From: an uncultured Polaromonas sp.
Lineage (GTDB): Bacteria; Pseudomonadota; Gammaproteobacteria; Burkholderiales; Burkholderiaceae
DNA length: 6,633 bases
NCBI GenBank assembly: GCA_946479075.1
Contig: CAMLDT010000195.1
Location: 1-6,633, forward strand
Direction: 5' to 3'
Numbering within the stretch: the stretch's first letter is position 1; the number at the start of each line of letters is the position of its first letter. The translations under genes and the position numbers were made by a program. Positions 1 to 5,743 of this stretch are shown piece after piece. Below the pieces are notes generated by a model. The model saw only the letters and a list, made by a program, of their open reading frames with translations. It had not been told where the DNA came from and searched no databases.

Positions 1-111
1 CTGGAAGCGCACCCAGATGTCGGCCTGGATGTATTCCATGATGTGGCCGATGTGGAAATTGCCGTTGGCGTAGGGCAGGGCGGTGGTGACAAAAAGGCGG
101 CGCTGGGACAT
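1..111 (-). CDS. metG: Methionyl-tRNA synthetase, N-terminal fragment (gene runs off the left edge)
   Basis: This enzyme charges tRNA(Met) with methionine in the cytoplasm. Only the first 37 codons are present, read from the minus strand with ATG at 111-109. The peptide begins [17 protein letters not shown] and continues into [20 protein letters not shown]. It shows the class I synthetase nucleotide-binding signature HIGH (residues 20-23), preceded by the TALPYANG stretch that is diagnostic of MetG. There is no earlier plausible start and no clear Shine-Dalgarno sequence on the minus strand just upstream. The gene is divergent from mrp and shares the 316-nt intergenic region with it. It is a housekeeping gene, apparently unrelated to the formate dehydrogenase locus, and it marks the left border of that locus. 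The identification is firm despite the short fragment. Confidence 0.95.
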   Translation of the reverse strand, partial: MSQRRLFVTTALPYANGNFHIGHIMEYIQADIWVRFQ

Positions 112-165
112 AGGGGGCTTTGTGGCTTTGGAGGCTAACCCGCGATTTTAAGTCGGCGGCGCCAA

Positions 166-327
166 GGAAGCGCTGAACAAGTCCTTGCGGGGGCGCGGCA
201 GCCGGATCGGGATGGGATGCAAGGTGGTTTTCGCGGCCCATAGCCAGCTATGGACAAGAAATGCCACGCAGCAGACCGCCCGAGTCCGGCTGATCGCGCG
301 CTGCGGGGGGGCTTGTTCAGCGCTTCC
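166..327. repeat. 162-bp MITE/REP-like element with perfect 16-nt terminal inverted repeats
   Basis: The left arm at 166-181 (GGAAGCGCTGAACAAG) is the exact reverse complement of the right arm at 312-327. Inside it, 200-210 (AGCCGGATCGG) pairs imperfectly with 280-291. At the centre, 238-244 (CCATAGC) and 247-253 (GCTATGG) form a 7-bp palindrome with a 2-nt spacer. The midpoints of all three pairs fall at about 245.5-246.5, so the whole element can fold into one long imperfect hairpin. It holds no credible gene. This is the shape of a non-autonomous miniature inverted-repeat transposable element or a large REP/BIME-type repeat. No clear target-site duplication is visible: the flanks CCAA and CGAA match at 3 of 4 positions. 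The terminal sequence resembles ends I associate with IS5-type elements, but that is recollection and not tested. The rest of 112-427 shows no convincing promoter or gene. Confidence 0.7.
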
Positions 328-413
328 CGAAACCCCCCTGCGCCGAGGTGTTGGCCCTGCGGCGTTAGACTGGTGGCAGTTCCGGCGGCAACGCCCGCCT
401 TTCAGATTTATCC

Positions 414-417
414 GGAG
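414..417 (+). promoter_or_regulatory. Shine-Dalgarno sequence of mrp
   Basis: GGAG lies 10 nt before the ATG at 428. It supports that start over the in-frame upstream codons back to position 185, which would add a proline- and arginine-rich translation of the repeat element. Confidence 0.7.
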
Positions 418-427
418 ATTTTCCCCC

Positions 428-1519
428 ATGGCAGTAGAACAACAGGCCATCCTGAACGCCCTGCAAGGCGTGCTGGATCCCAACACCGGCAAGGACTTTG
501 TCGGTACCAAGGCGATCAAAAACCTGCAGATCAGCGGTGACGACGTCGCTTTTGATGTGGAACTCGGTTATCCGGCGAAAAGCCAGCTCGCCGGCATCCG
601 CAAGCTCTTGATCCAGGCCGTCAAGGGCGTCGCCGGTGTCGGCAACGTCTCGGTCAACGTGAATTTCAAAATCGCCAGCCACAGCGTGCAGCGCGGCGTG
701 CAGCTGCTGCCCAACGTCAAGAACATCGTGGCCGTGGCCTCCGGCAAGGGCGGCGTGGGCAAAAGCACCACCGCCGTGAATCTGGCGCTGGCGCTGGCCG
801 CCGAGGGTGCCAGCGTCGGGCTGCTCGACGCCGACATCTACGGCCCCAGCCAGCCCATGATGATGGGCATCGAGGGCCGGCCCGAAAGCGTGGACGGCAA
901 GAACATGGAGCCGATGGAGAACTACGGCCTGCAGGTCATGTCCATCGGTTTCCTGGTGGCCCAGGACGAGGCCATGATCTGGCGCGGCCCGATGGCGACC
1001 CAAGCGCTGGAGCAGTTGCTGCGCCAGACCAACTGGAAAGACCTGGATTACCTGATCGTTGACATGCCGCCGGGCACCGGCGACATCCAGCTCACCCTGA
1101 GCCAGCGCGTGCCCATGACCGGCGCCGTGATCGTCACCACGCCGCAGGACATCGCGTTGCTGGACGCCAAAAAAGGCATCAAGATGTTCGAGAAGGTCGG
1201 CGTGCCGATTCTGGGCATCGTCGAAAACATGGCGGTGCACATCTGCAGCCAGTGCGGCCATGCCGAGCACATCTTCGGCGAAGGCGGCGGCAAGAAGATG
1301 GCGGCCGACTACAACATGGATTACCTGGGCGCGCTGCCGCTGGACATGCAGATCCGCCTGCAGGCCGACAGCGGTCGGCCCACCGTGGTGGCCGACCCCG
1401 ATGGCGAGGTGGCGAGCATCTACAAGGCCGTCGCACGCCAGGTGGCCATCACCATCGCCGCCAAGTCGAGGGATTTTTCCAGCAAGTTTCCGAGCATCAA
1501 GATTTCGAAAGACACCTGA
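428..1519 (+). CDS. mrp: Mrp/ApbC iron-sulfur cluster carrier ATPase
   Basis: This is a cytoplasmic P-loop ATPase of the Mrp/ApbC/Nbp35 family, which binds and transfers [4Fe-4S] clusters to apo-proteins. The product is 363 aa, the usual length for proteobacterial Mrp. Residues 1 to about 85 form the N-terminal MIP18/DUF59 domain (DPNTGKDFV, then a hydrophobic beta-rich stretch). The deviant Walker A motif GKGGVGKST is at 106-114 with the signature lysine K107. DADIYGPSQP follows at 134-143, and the Walker B-like IVDMPPGTGD at 210-219. The cluster-binding CxxC pair is C273 and C276 (HICSQCGH). The start at 428 has a good Shine-Dalgarno sequence; an upstream extension would read through the repeat element. 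Only 14 nt separate it from the DUF3305 gene, so it probably heads the transcript. Mrp is a housekeeping gene, but its coupling here to a locus full of Fe-S proteins makes functional sense. Confidence 0.95.
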   Translation: MAVEQQAILNALQGVLDPNTGKDFVGTKAIKNLQISGDDVAFDVELGYPAKSQLAGIRKLLIQAVKGVAGVGNVSVNVNFKIASHSVQRGVQLLPNVKNIVAVASGKGGVGKSTTAVNLALALAAEGASVGLLDADIYGPSQPMMMGIEGRPESVDGKNMEPMENYGLQVMSIGFLVAQDEAMIWRGPMATQALEQLLRQTNWKDLDYLIVDMPPGTGDIQLTLSQRVPMTGAVIVTTPQDIALLDAKKGIKMFEKVGVPILGIVENMAVHICSQCGHAEHIFGEGGGKKMAADYNMDYLGALPLDMQIRLQADSGRPTVVADPDGEVASIYKAVARQVAITIAAKSRDFSSKFPSIKISKDT

Positions 1520-1533
1520 TCCCGCGGCCGCCC

Positions 1534-2124
1534 ATGAGCACTTCCGGCTTTTTCCTGCAATCACCCGCCGCGCATGGCGTCGCCCGGCCTTGTGTGTACG
1601 TCGCGGTGGTGATGCGGCGGGAACGCATCGCCAATGCGTGGCAGCCGTGGCGCTGGTCGCTGGCCGACATCGTGCCGCATGAGGCCGGCTTCGGGCCGCA
1701 GCCGCGTTTGCTGATCAAGGACGACAGCGAGGAGCGCTGGCTGCACCCGGGTTTCAAGGTCGAATTGTTCACCGACGACGCCGAAGGCTATTACCTCAAT
1801 GCCACCACCCAGCACCCCTGTTTCTGGGTGGTCTGGCGCATGGAGGAAGAAGCCGTGCTGGCCGATGAACCGGTGGCTGTGCCGCAAATCGTGACCCTGA
1901 GTTACCACGACGCCGGACGCTGGCTGGACGCGCAGGAAACCGTCGAGCAGGTGCCGGCGCCGGCGGACGTGGTGAAGTGGCTGCAGGATTTTGTGGATGC
2001 TCACCATGTGCTCGAAGCCAAACGCCGCCAGCGGCCGCAGAGCTTTCAGCCGCTGCAGGACCGCTTTGGCAACCCGGCGCGTGTGAGCACAGGAAAACCA
2101 CGAGGCGGGCCGGGCCATGGCTGA
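1534..2124 (+). CDS. DUF3305 family protein of the formate dehydrogenase locus, function unknown
   Basis: This is a 196-aa soluble protein with no signal peptide or membrane segment. Residues 21-48 hold the recognisable DUF3305 core, VYVAVVMRRERIANAWQPWR followed by WSLADIVP. Later come an acidic, aromatic stretch (ELFTDDAEGYYLN at 77-89), the tryptophan-rich FWVVWRMEEE (97-106), and SYHDAGRWLDAQETVEQVP (123-141). The tail from 162 is basic and low in structure. Family knowledge: DUF3305 genes typically lie beside DUF3306 and formate dehydrogenase genes in proteobacteria, and no biochemical role is established that I know of. The start at 1534 is the best ATG after the mrp stop, although no strong Shine-Dalgarno sequence precedes it. 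It probably relies on translational coupling to mrp 14 nt upstream. Its last 8 nt overlap the DUF3306 start, so the two products are likely made together. A maturation or assembly role for FDH is inference. Confidence 0.85.
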   Translation: MSTSGFFLQSPAAHGVARPCVYVAVVMRRERIANAWQPWRWSLADIVPHEAGFGPQPRLLIKDDSEERWLHPGFKVELFTDDAEGYYLNATTQHPCFWVVWRMEEEAVLADEPVAVPQIVTLSYHDAGRWLDAQETVEQVPAPADVVKWLQDFVDAHHVLEAKRRQRPQSFQPLQDRFGNPARVSTGKPRGGPGHG

Positions 2125-2812
2125 CGAGGAGCCGCGCGGGTTTCTGGGCCGCTGGTCGCGCCGCAAGGTTGATGCGGTGCAGGGCAAGCCCCTGGCCGAA
2201 GCTCCGCCCCCGGCCCCCACGCCGCCATTGCCTGTGGCTGCGCCCATCGCGTCGTCGGCGGGCGCGGCGAAGCCACCAGAACCGGCCGCAGCGCCGGTGA
2301 GTGAACCCGCAAAGACCCTGTCGCTGGACGATGCGAAACTGCTGACCCAGGATTCTGATTTCAAGCCTTTCATGGCGGCCGGTGTGGGCGCGCAGGTGCG
2401 CAACGCGGCCATGAAAAAACTGTTTGCCGATCCGCATTTCAACATCATGGACGGCCTGGACATTTACATTGACGACTACTCCAAGTCCGATCCGATTCCG
2501 GAGGCCATGCTCAGGCAGATGAACGGTGCGAAGTTTCTCAACCTGTTTCCCGAGGACGGGGCCGAGGCCGCAAAAACCCCTGACCAAACCTCACCGCGGG
2601 AAAATGCGAATGACCCTGCGGATCAAACCGTGGCACAGTCCTATGAAGATCCGGACATAAGCACTTCGTCCGTCCCGCTCCCCGAACACCCCAGCCAGCC
2701 CGAGTCCTCCGAAAGCTCCGGCGCCAGCCAAGAACACCATGCCGACCCTGATTTGCGACTGCAACCAGACCATGCCGCTCCAGCCCCAGACGCTGGGCGC
2801 GGCACTCAATGA
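2117..2812 (+). CDS. DUF3306 family protein of the formate dehydrogenase locus, function unknown
   Basis: This is a 231-aa soluble protein in three visible parts. The N-terminus has the conserved GFLGRWSRRK (8-17). A proline/alanine-rich linker runs from about 27 to 65. The conserved DUF3306 core spans about 68-145, including DFKPFMAAGVGAQVRNAAMK (81-100), KLFADPHFNIMDGLDIYIDD (101-120) and the YSKSDPIP that follows. From about 150 the tail is Ser/Pro/Glu-rich and looks disordered. The start overlaps the DUF3305 stop (ATGGCTGA). The tail overlaps the polyferredoxin start by 74 nt in a different frame, so residues from about 208 on are encoded on shared DNA and are unlikely to be under strong independent constraint. 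Family members accompany FDH genes. The core contains no cysteine, so it is not itself an Fe-S protein. A scaffold or chaperone role for the polyferredoxin or FdhA is possible but unproven. Confidence 0.85.
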   Translation: MADEEPRGFLGRWSRRKVDAVQGKPLAEAPPPAPTPPLPVAAPIASSAGAAKPPEPAAAPVSEPAKTLSLDDAKLLTQDSDFKPFMAAGVGAQVRNAAMKKLFADPHFNIMDGLDIYIDDYSKSDPIPEAMLRQMNGAKFLNLFPEDGAEAAKTPDQTSPRENANDPADQTVAQSYEDPDISTSSVPLPEHPSQPESSESSGASQEHHADPDLRLQPDHAAPAPDAGRGTQ

Positions 2813-4868
2813 AACGCTGACCCTGCATTCGGCGTTGTGCCGGCGCGAAGCCGGCGCCTTCCAGCAAGCCGCGCAATCCGGCGATGACGTGGTGGTGGCG
2901 TGTACCCAGGAAAAACGCCTGTTCGCCGAAGTGGCCCAACAGACGGAAGGGGTCACTTCCGTGGTCAAGTTCGTCAACATCCGCGAAACCGGCGGCTGGA
3001 GCCGGGACGCGTCCGGCGCCATGCCGAAAATCGCGGCGCTGCTGGCTGCCGCCCATTTGCCCGATGCCGAGCCGGTGGCGACCGTCACCTACAAGAGCAC
3101 GGGCCGCTTGCTCATCGTTGGCGCCATTGACCAGGCCGAGCAGGTCGCCGCCCTGGTGGCCGACACGCTCGATGTGACGATTTTTGCGCAGGGGGTGTCC
3201 GGCCAGGCGGCGCCCGGTTTTCCCGGCCAGGAGCGCCGCTACCCGGTGGTCAGCGGCACCGGCCTGCAGCTGAAGGGATGGCTGGGGGCTTTCGAGGCGA
3301 GCTGGACCCAAGGCAATGCCATCGATCTTGATCTTTGCACCCGCTGCAATGCCTGTGTGGCCGTGTGCCCGGAAGGCGCCATCGACCTGAGCTACCAGGT
3401 GGACAGCGCCAAATGCACGGCGCACCGCGATTGCGTGTCGGTCTGCAAGGTGGCCGGTGCGATAGATTTCGGCCGCGAAGCGCAGGCCGTCTCTGAAGCC
3501 TTTGACCTGGTGCTGGATCTGGGGCGCGTGCCGCTGGTGACGCTGCATGCGCCGCCGCAAGGCTATTTCGCTTTGGACATGTCCGCCGGGCTGGCCTCTC
3601 CCGGCCTGTTGCCGCTGGTGGTGAAGCTGCGCGACATGGTGGGCGAATTCGAGAAGCCCAAATTTTTTGCCTACAAGCAAAAGTTGTGTGCCCACAGCCG
3701 CAATGAAACCGTGGGCTGCAATGCCTGCGTGGACATCTGCTCGGCGGGCGCGGTGAGCAGCCAGAAAGAACGCCAGCAGATTGTTGTCAACCCCAACTTG
3801 TGCATCGGCTGCGGCGCCTGCACCACGGTCTGCCCGACCGGCGCGCTGACCTACGCCTATCCGCGCACCAGCGAGCAGGGCGTGCGTATCAAGACCCTGC
3901 TGGGCACCTATGCCAAAGCCGGCGGGCGCCAGGCGACGCTGTTGTTCCACAGCCAGGGCAGCGGCCAGCAGGCCATCGATGCACTCGGCCGCGCTGCGCG
4001 GCTGGACAAGGCGGTGCACGGCATTCCTGCGCGGGTGATCCCCCAGGCCTTGTGGCACACCGCCAGCCTCGGCCTGGATGTCTGGCTCAGTGCGATGGCG
4101 CTGGGTGCGTCCCAGGTGGCGGTGCTGGTGACCGACGAGGAGGCACCGGCCTACCTGGAAGGCCTGAAAGAACAGATGGCGGTGGCCCAGGCGCTGCTCA
4201 GCGGGTTGGGCTACAGCGGTGTGCATTTCCATCTTCTGCGCAGCGCAGCGGGACAAACCGCGGCGCTGGATGCCGCTTTGCAGCAACTCGACCGCAATCG
4301 CACAACGGTGCCTGCCGTTGCCGCGAGGTTTGCGGTGGCCCAGGAAAAACGCAGCACCCTGGACATGGCGCTGGACCACCTGATGAGCCAGGCGCCTGCG
4401 GCCTTGCCCGAGGCGCTGGCGCTGCCTGCGGCCGGATCGCCCTTTGGCACCCTGCAGGTCAACCGGGACGCCTGCACCCTGTGCCTGAGCTGCGTCAGCG
4501 CCTGCCCGTCGGCCGCGCTGCAGGACAACCCGGAGCGGCCGCAGCTTCGTTTCATCGAGAAAAACTGCGTTCAATGCGGCTTGTGCGCCACGACCTGCCC
4601 GGAAGACGCCATCACGCTGGAGCCGCGCCTGCTGCTCACGCCGCAGCGCAAGGAAGCCCGTGTCCTGAACGAGAGCCAGCCTTACCAGTGCATCCGCTGC
4701 AGCAAACCCTTTGGCACGCTCAAGGCAATCGAGTCCATGCTCGGCAAGCTGGCCGGCCATGCGATGTTCCAGGGGCCGGCCGCCGAGCGGCTCAAGATGT
4801 GCAGCGACTGCCGCGTCATCGACATCTATTCAGCCGGCAACGAGCTGAAAATCACTGACATCCGCTGA
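2739..4868 (+). CDS. Soluble polyferredoxin (multi-[4Fe-4S] protein) of the formate dehydrogenase locus
   Basis: This 709-aa protein has three pairs of ferredoxin-type motifs. Pair 1 is C200xxC203xxC206xxxC210P, then C226xxH229xxC232xxxC236, where His replaces the second Cys. Pair 2 is C317-x9-C327xxC330xxxC334, then C355xxC358xxC361xxxC365P. Pair 3 is C579xxC582xxC585xxxC589P, then C610xxC613xxC616xxxC620P. The C-terminus has CxxC pairs at 651/654 and 688/691, like a zinc ribbon or rubredoxin-type knuckle. The N-terminus, LICDCNQTMPL, is a conserved opening of this family, which supports the start at 2739 even though it lies inside the DUF3306 gene and has only a weak AAGA-type ribosome site. 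Residues of about 400-500 (LWHTASLGLDVWL, GASQVAVLV) recall the MvhD/FrhD electron-transfer fold. There is no Tat or Sec signal and no membrane helix, so it is cytoplasmic. It probably shuttles electrons for, or helps mature, the formate dehydrogenase. At 709 aa it is far longer than an FdhB/FdoH subunit (about 300 aa). Confidence 0.88.
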   Translation: MPTLICDCNQTMPLQPQTLGAALNETLTLHSALCRREAGAFQQAAQSGDDVVVACTQEKRLFAEVAQQTEGVTSVVKFVNIRETGGWSRDASGAMPKIAALLAAAHLPDAEPVATVTYKSTGRLLIVGAIDQAEQVAALVADTLDVTIFAQGVSGQAAPGFPGQERRYPVVSGTGLQLKGWLGAFEASWTQGNAIDLDLCTRCNACVAVCPEGAIDLSYQVDSAKCTAHRDCVSVCKVAGAIDFGREAQAVSEAFDLVLDLGRVPLVTLHAPPQGYFALDMSAGLASPGLLPLVVKLRDMVGEFEKPKFFAYKQKLCAHSRNETVGCNACVDICSAGAVSSQKERQQIVVNPNLCIGCGACTTVCPTGALTYAYPRTSEQGVRIKTLLGTYAKAGGRQATLLFHSQGSGQQAIDALGRAARLDKAVHGIPARVIPQALWHTASLGLDVWLSAMALGASQVAVLVTDEEAPAYLEGLKEQMAVAQALLSGLGYSGVHFHLLRSAAGQTAALDAALQQLDRNRTTVPAVAARFAVAQEKRSTLDMALDHLMSQAPAALPEALALPAAGSPFGTLQVNRDACTLCLSCVSACPSAALQDNPERPQLRFIEKNCVQCGLCATTCPEDAITLEPRLLLTPQRKEARVLNESQPYQCIRCSKPFGTLKAIESMLGKLAGHAMFQGPAAERLKMCSDCRVIDIYSAGNELKITDIR

Positions 4869-4907
4869 CCCTGCCACGCATTTGAAACGGAAAACGGCTG
4901 AACCCGC

Positions 4908-5528
4908 ATGACCTTACAAGCCCAACTCGTTGCGTCCGCGCTGGACGAAGAAACCGCCCGCGCCGAAGTCTATGGCCTGCTGGCCGCGTTGTACTACGCG
5001 CCCCCGCCGGCTGAACTGCTCGAAAACATCCGCGTCGCCGTCACCGAGACCCCGGCGCCCGGTGCGGTGCTGGAGGCCTCATGGACCGAGCTGGTCGGCG
5101 CCGCGCGCCGCCTGTCCAATCAAGCCATTGCGATGGAATACGAGGCGCTGTTTGGCGGCGTCGGCAAGCCCGAGGTCTACCTGTTCGGTTCGCATTACCT
5201 CAGCGGGTTTCTCAATGAGAAGCCGCTCGCTGCATTGCGTACCGATCTCGACGCGCTGGGCCTGGCGCGCGATGAAGCCATGTCTGACACCGAAGACCAC
5301 GTGGCCTACCTGTGCGAGGTCATGCGTTACCTGATCGCCGGCGATGATGTTGCCGTGGCCAACCTGACGCGGCAGCGCGAGTTTTTTGCCAGCCATCTGC
5401 AGCCATGGGCGGGCGATCTGTGTGACGCCGTGGGCGGCCACCCCAAGGCCGATTTTTATCGCTGCGTTGCAGCATTCACCCAAACCTTCTTCAGCGTTGA
5501 AATGCAGGGCTTCGACATGCTGGTCTGA
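4908..5528 (+). CDS. TorD/DmsD-family molecular chaperone for the formate dehydrogenase
   Basis: This 206-aa, mostly alpha-helical cytoplasmic protein is of the TorD/DmsD/NarJ redox enzyme maturation family. Such chaperones bind the Tat signal of an unfolded molybdoenzyme and hold it back from export until the cofactor is loaded. Visible family marks are the helical N-terminus (ARAEVYGLLAALYYAPP, 17-33), MEYEALFGG (76-84), KPEVYLFGSHYLSGFLNEKP (87-106), and the signature EDHVAYLCEVMRYLI (129-143) with its acidic-His core. The length is normal for the family. The gene begins 39 nt after the polyferredoxin stop; the ATG at 4908 has a weak, purine-rich ribosome site (ACGGAAAACGG) upstream. The obvious client is the Tat-exported FdhA 476 nt downstream of its stop. 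The small Tat protein could be a second client. Specificity is inferred from context. Confidence 0.9.
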   Translation: MTLQAQLVASALDEETARAEVYGLLAALYYAPPPAELLENIRVAVTETPAPGAVLEASWTELVGAARRLSNQAIAMEYEALFGGVGKPEVYLFGSHYLSGFLNEKPLAALRTDLDALGLARDEAMSDTEDHVAYLCEVMRYLIAGDDVAVANLTRQREFFASHLQPWAGDLCDAVGGHPKADFYRCVAAFTQTFFSVEMQGFDMLV

Positions 5529-5585
5529 GTTCCCGCTGTTTCTCAAATTGCGACACTTTCCCCGTGATTGGATGCTTGCAGGTAA

Positions 5586-5605
5586 AAAGTAAGTTATCTT
5601 ATTTT
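5586..5605. promoter_or_regulatory. Candidate operator: imperfect AT-rich palindrome
   Basis: AAAGTAAG at 5586-5593 faces CTTATTTT at 5598-5605 across TTAT, with 7 of 8 positions complementary and the eighth a G/T pair. It sits in the most AT-rich stretch of the window, in the gap before the small Tat gene, about 47 bp upstream of the best -35 candidate. An activator site for an FDH regulator is plausible. No known consensus was recognised. Confidence 0.3.
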
Positions 5606-5651
5606 CTCCTATGGTTTCCCCTAGGCTTTGTCATTAATTTGCAGCAACACA

Positions 5652-5680
5652 TTGCCCACTCCGTCGGGCTGACGTACAGT
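5652..5680 (+). promoter_or_regulatory. Candidate sigma-70 promoter for the small Tat gene and fdhA
   Basis: TTGCCC at 5652-5657 and TACAGT at 5675-5680 are separated by exactly 17 nt, and each matches its consensus (TTGACA, TATAAT) at 4 of 6 positions. Transcription would begin near 5687-5690, leaving a leader of about 55 nt that contains the hairpin at 5698-5714 and the ribosome site at 5734. The 215-nt gap before the Tat gene is by far the largest on the plus strand after mrp, so a promoter is expected here. The exact boxes are a visual guess. Confidence 0.35.
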
Positions 5681-5697
5681 TAGGAAAACAGTTACAT

Positions 5698-5717
5698 AGG
5701 CGGGCAAGCCGCCTTTT
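5698..5717 (+). terminator. Leader hairpin followed by a short T run (attenuator or weak terminator)
   Basis: AGGCGG at 5698-5703 pairs perfectly with CCGCCT at 5709-5714 around a 5-nt loop, GCAAG. It is followed by TTT at 5715-5717, giving TTTT with the last stem base. The stem is GC-rich and has terminator form, but the T tract is short. It ends 16 nt before the ribosome site of the small Tat gene. It may be an attenuator, an mRNA-stabilising 5' structure, or the weak end of the upstream operon. Confidence 0.4.
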
Positions 5718-5733
5718 CACAGCAAGCTTCCTT

Positions 5734-5737
5734 GGAG
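5734..5737 (+). promoter_or_regulatory. Shine-Dalgarno sequence that fixes the start of the small Tat protein
   Basis: GGAG (GGAGA to 5738) lies 6 nt before the ATG at 5744. A TTG at 5732 in the same frame overlaps this site and would encode it as protein, so ATG 5744 is the real start. Confidence 0.75.
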
Positions 5738-5743
5738 ATCGCG

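Noticed and set aside
162..331. Target-site duplication flanking the repeat element
   Set aside because: The flanks CCAA and CGAA match at only 3 of 4 positions, no better than chance.
185..427. N-terminal extension of Mrp starting at 185
   Set aside because: The extra 81 residues translate the inverted-repeat element, while family homology and a Shine-Dalgarno sequence point to 428.
1252..1533. Upstream extension of the DUF3305 gene into mrp
   Set aside because: The frame is open only because it is out of frame with mrp; the product there is low-complexity Arg/Gly-rich, and DUF3305 homology begins after 1534.
365..1564. 399-codon open frame on the minus strand opposite mrp
   Set aside because: Antisense shadow of a well-identified Mrp gene; the composition (very rich in His, Ala, Gly and Asp) is typical of such shadows.
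2538..4760. 740-codon open frame on the minus strand opposite the polyferredoxin
   Set aside because: It is the GC-rich antisense shadow of a gene with clear cysteine motifs; its translation is His/Gly/Arg/Ala-rich with no recognisable domain.
2739..4868. Calling the polyferredoxin the FDH beta subunit (FdhB/FdoH)
   Set aside because: It is more than twice as long, has a different cysteine layout, lies upstream of the TorD gene and has no export partner signal; the true beta subunit is expected downstream of fdhA, outside the window.
5576..5605. Promoter TTGCAG / TATTTT with an 18-nt spacer
   Set aside because: The -35 box matches only 3 of 6 positions and the candidate at 5652-5680 fits better; local AT richness makes chance -10 matches likely.
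5732..5743. TTG start at 5732 for the small Tat protein
   Set aside because: It overlaps the GGAG ribosome site that serves the ATG at 5744.
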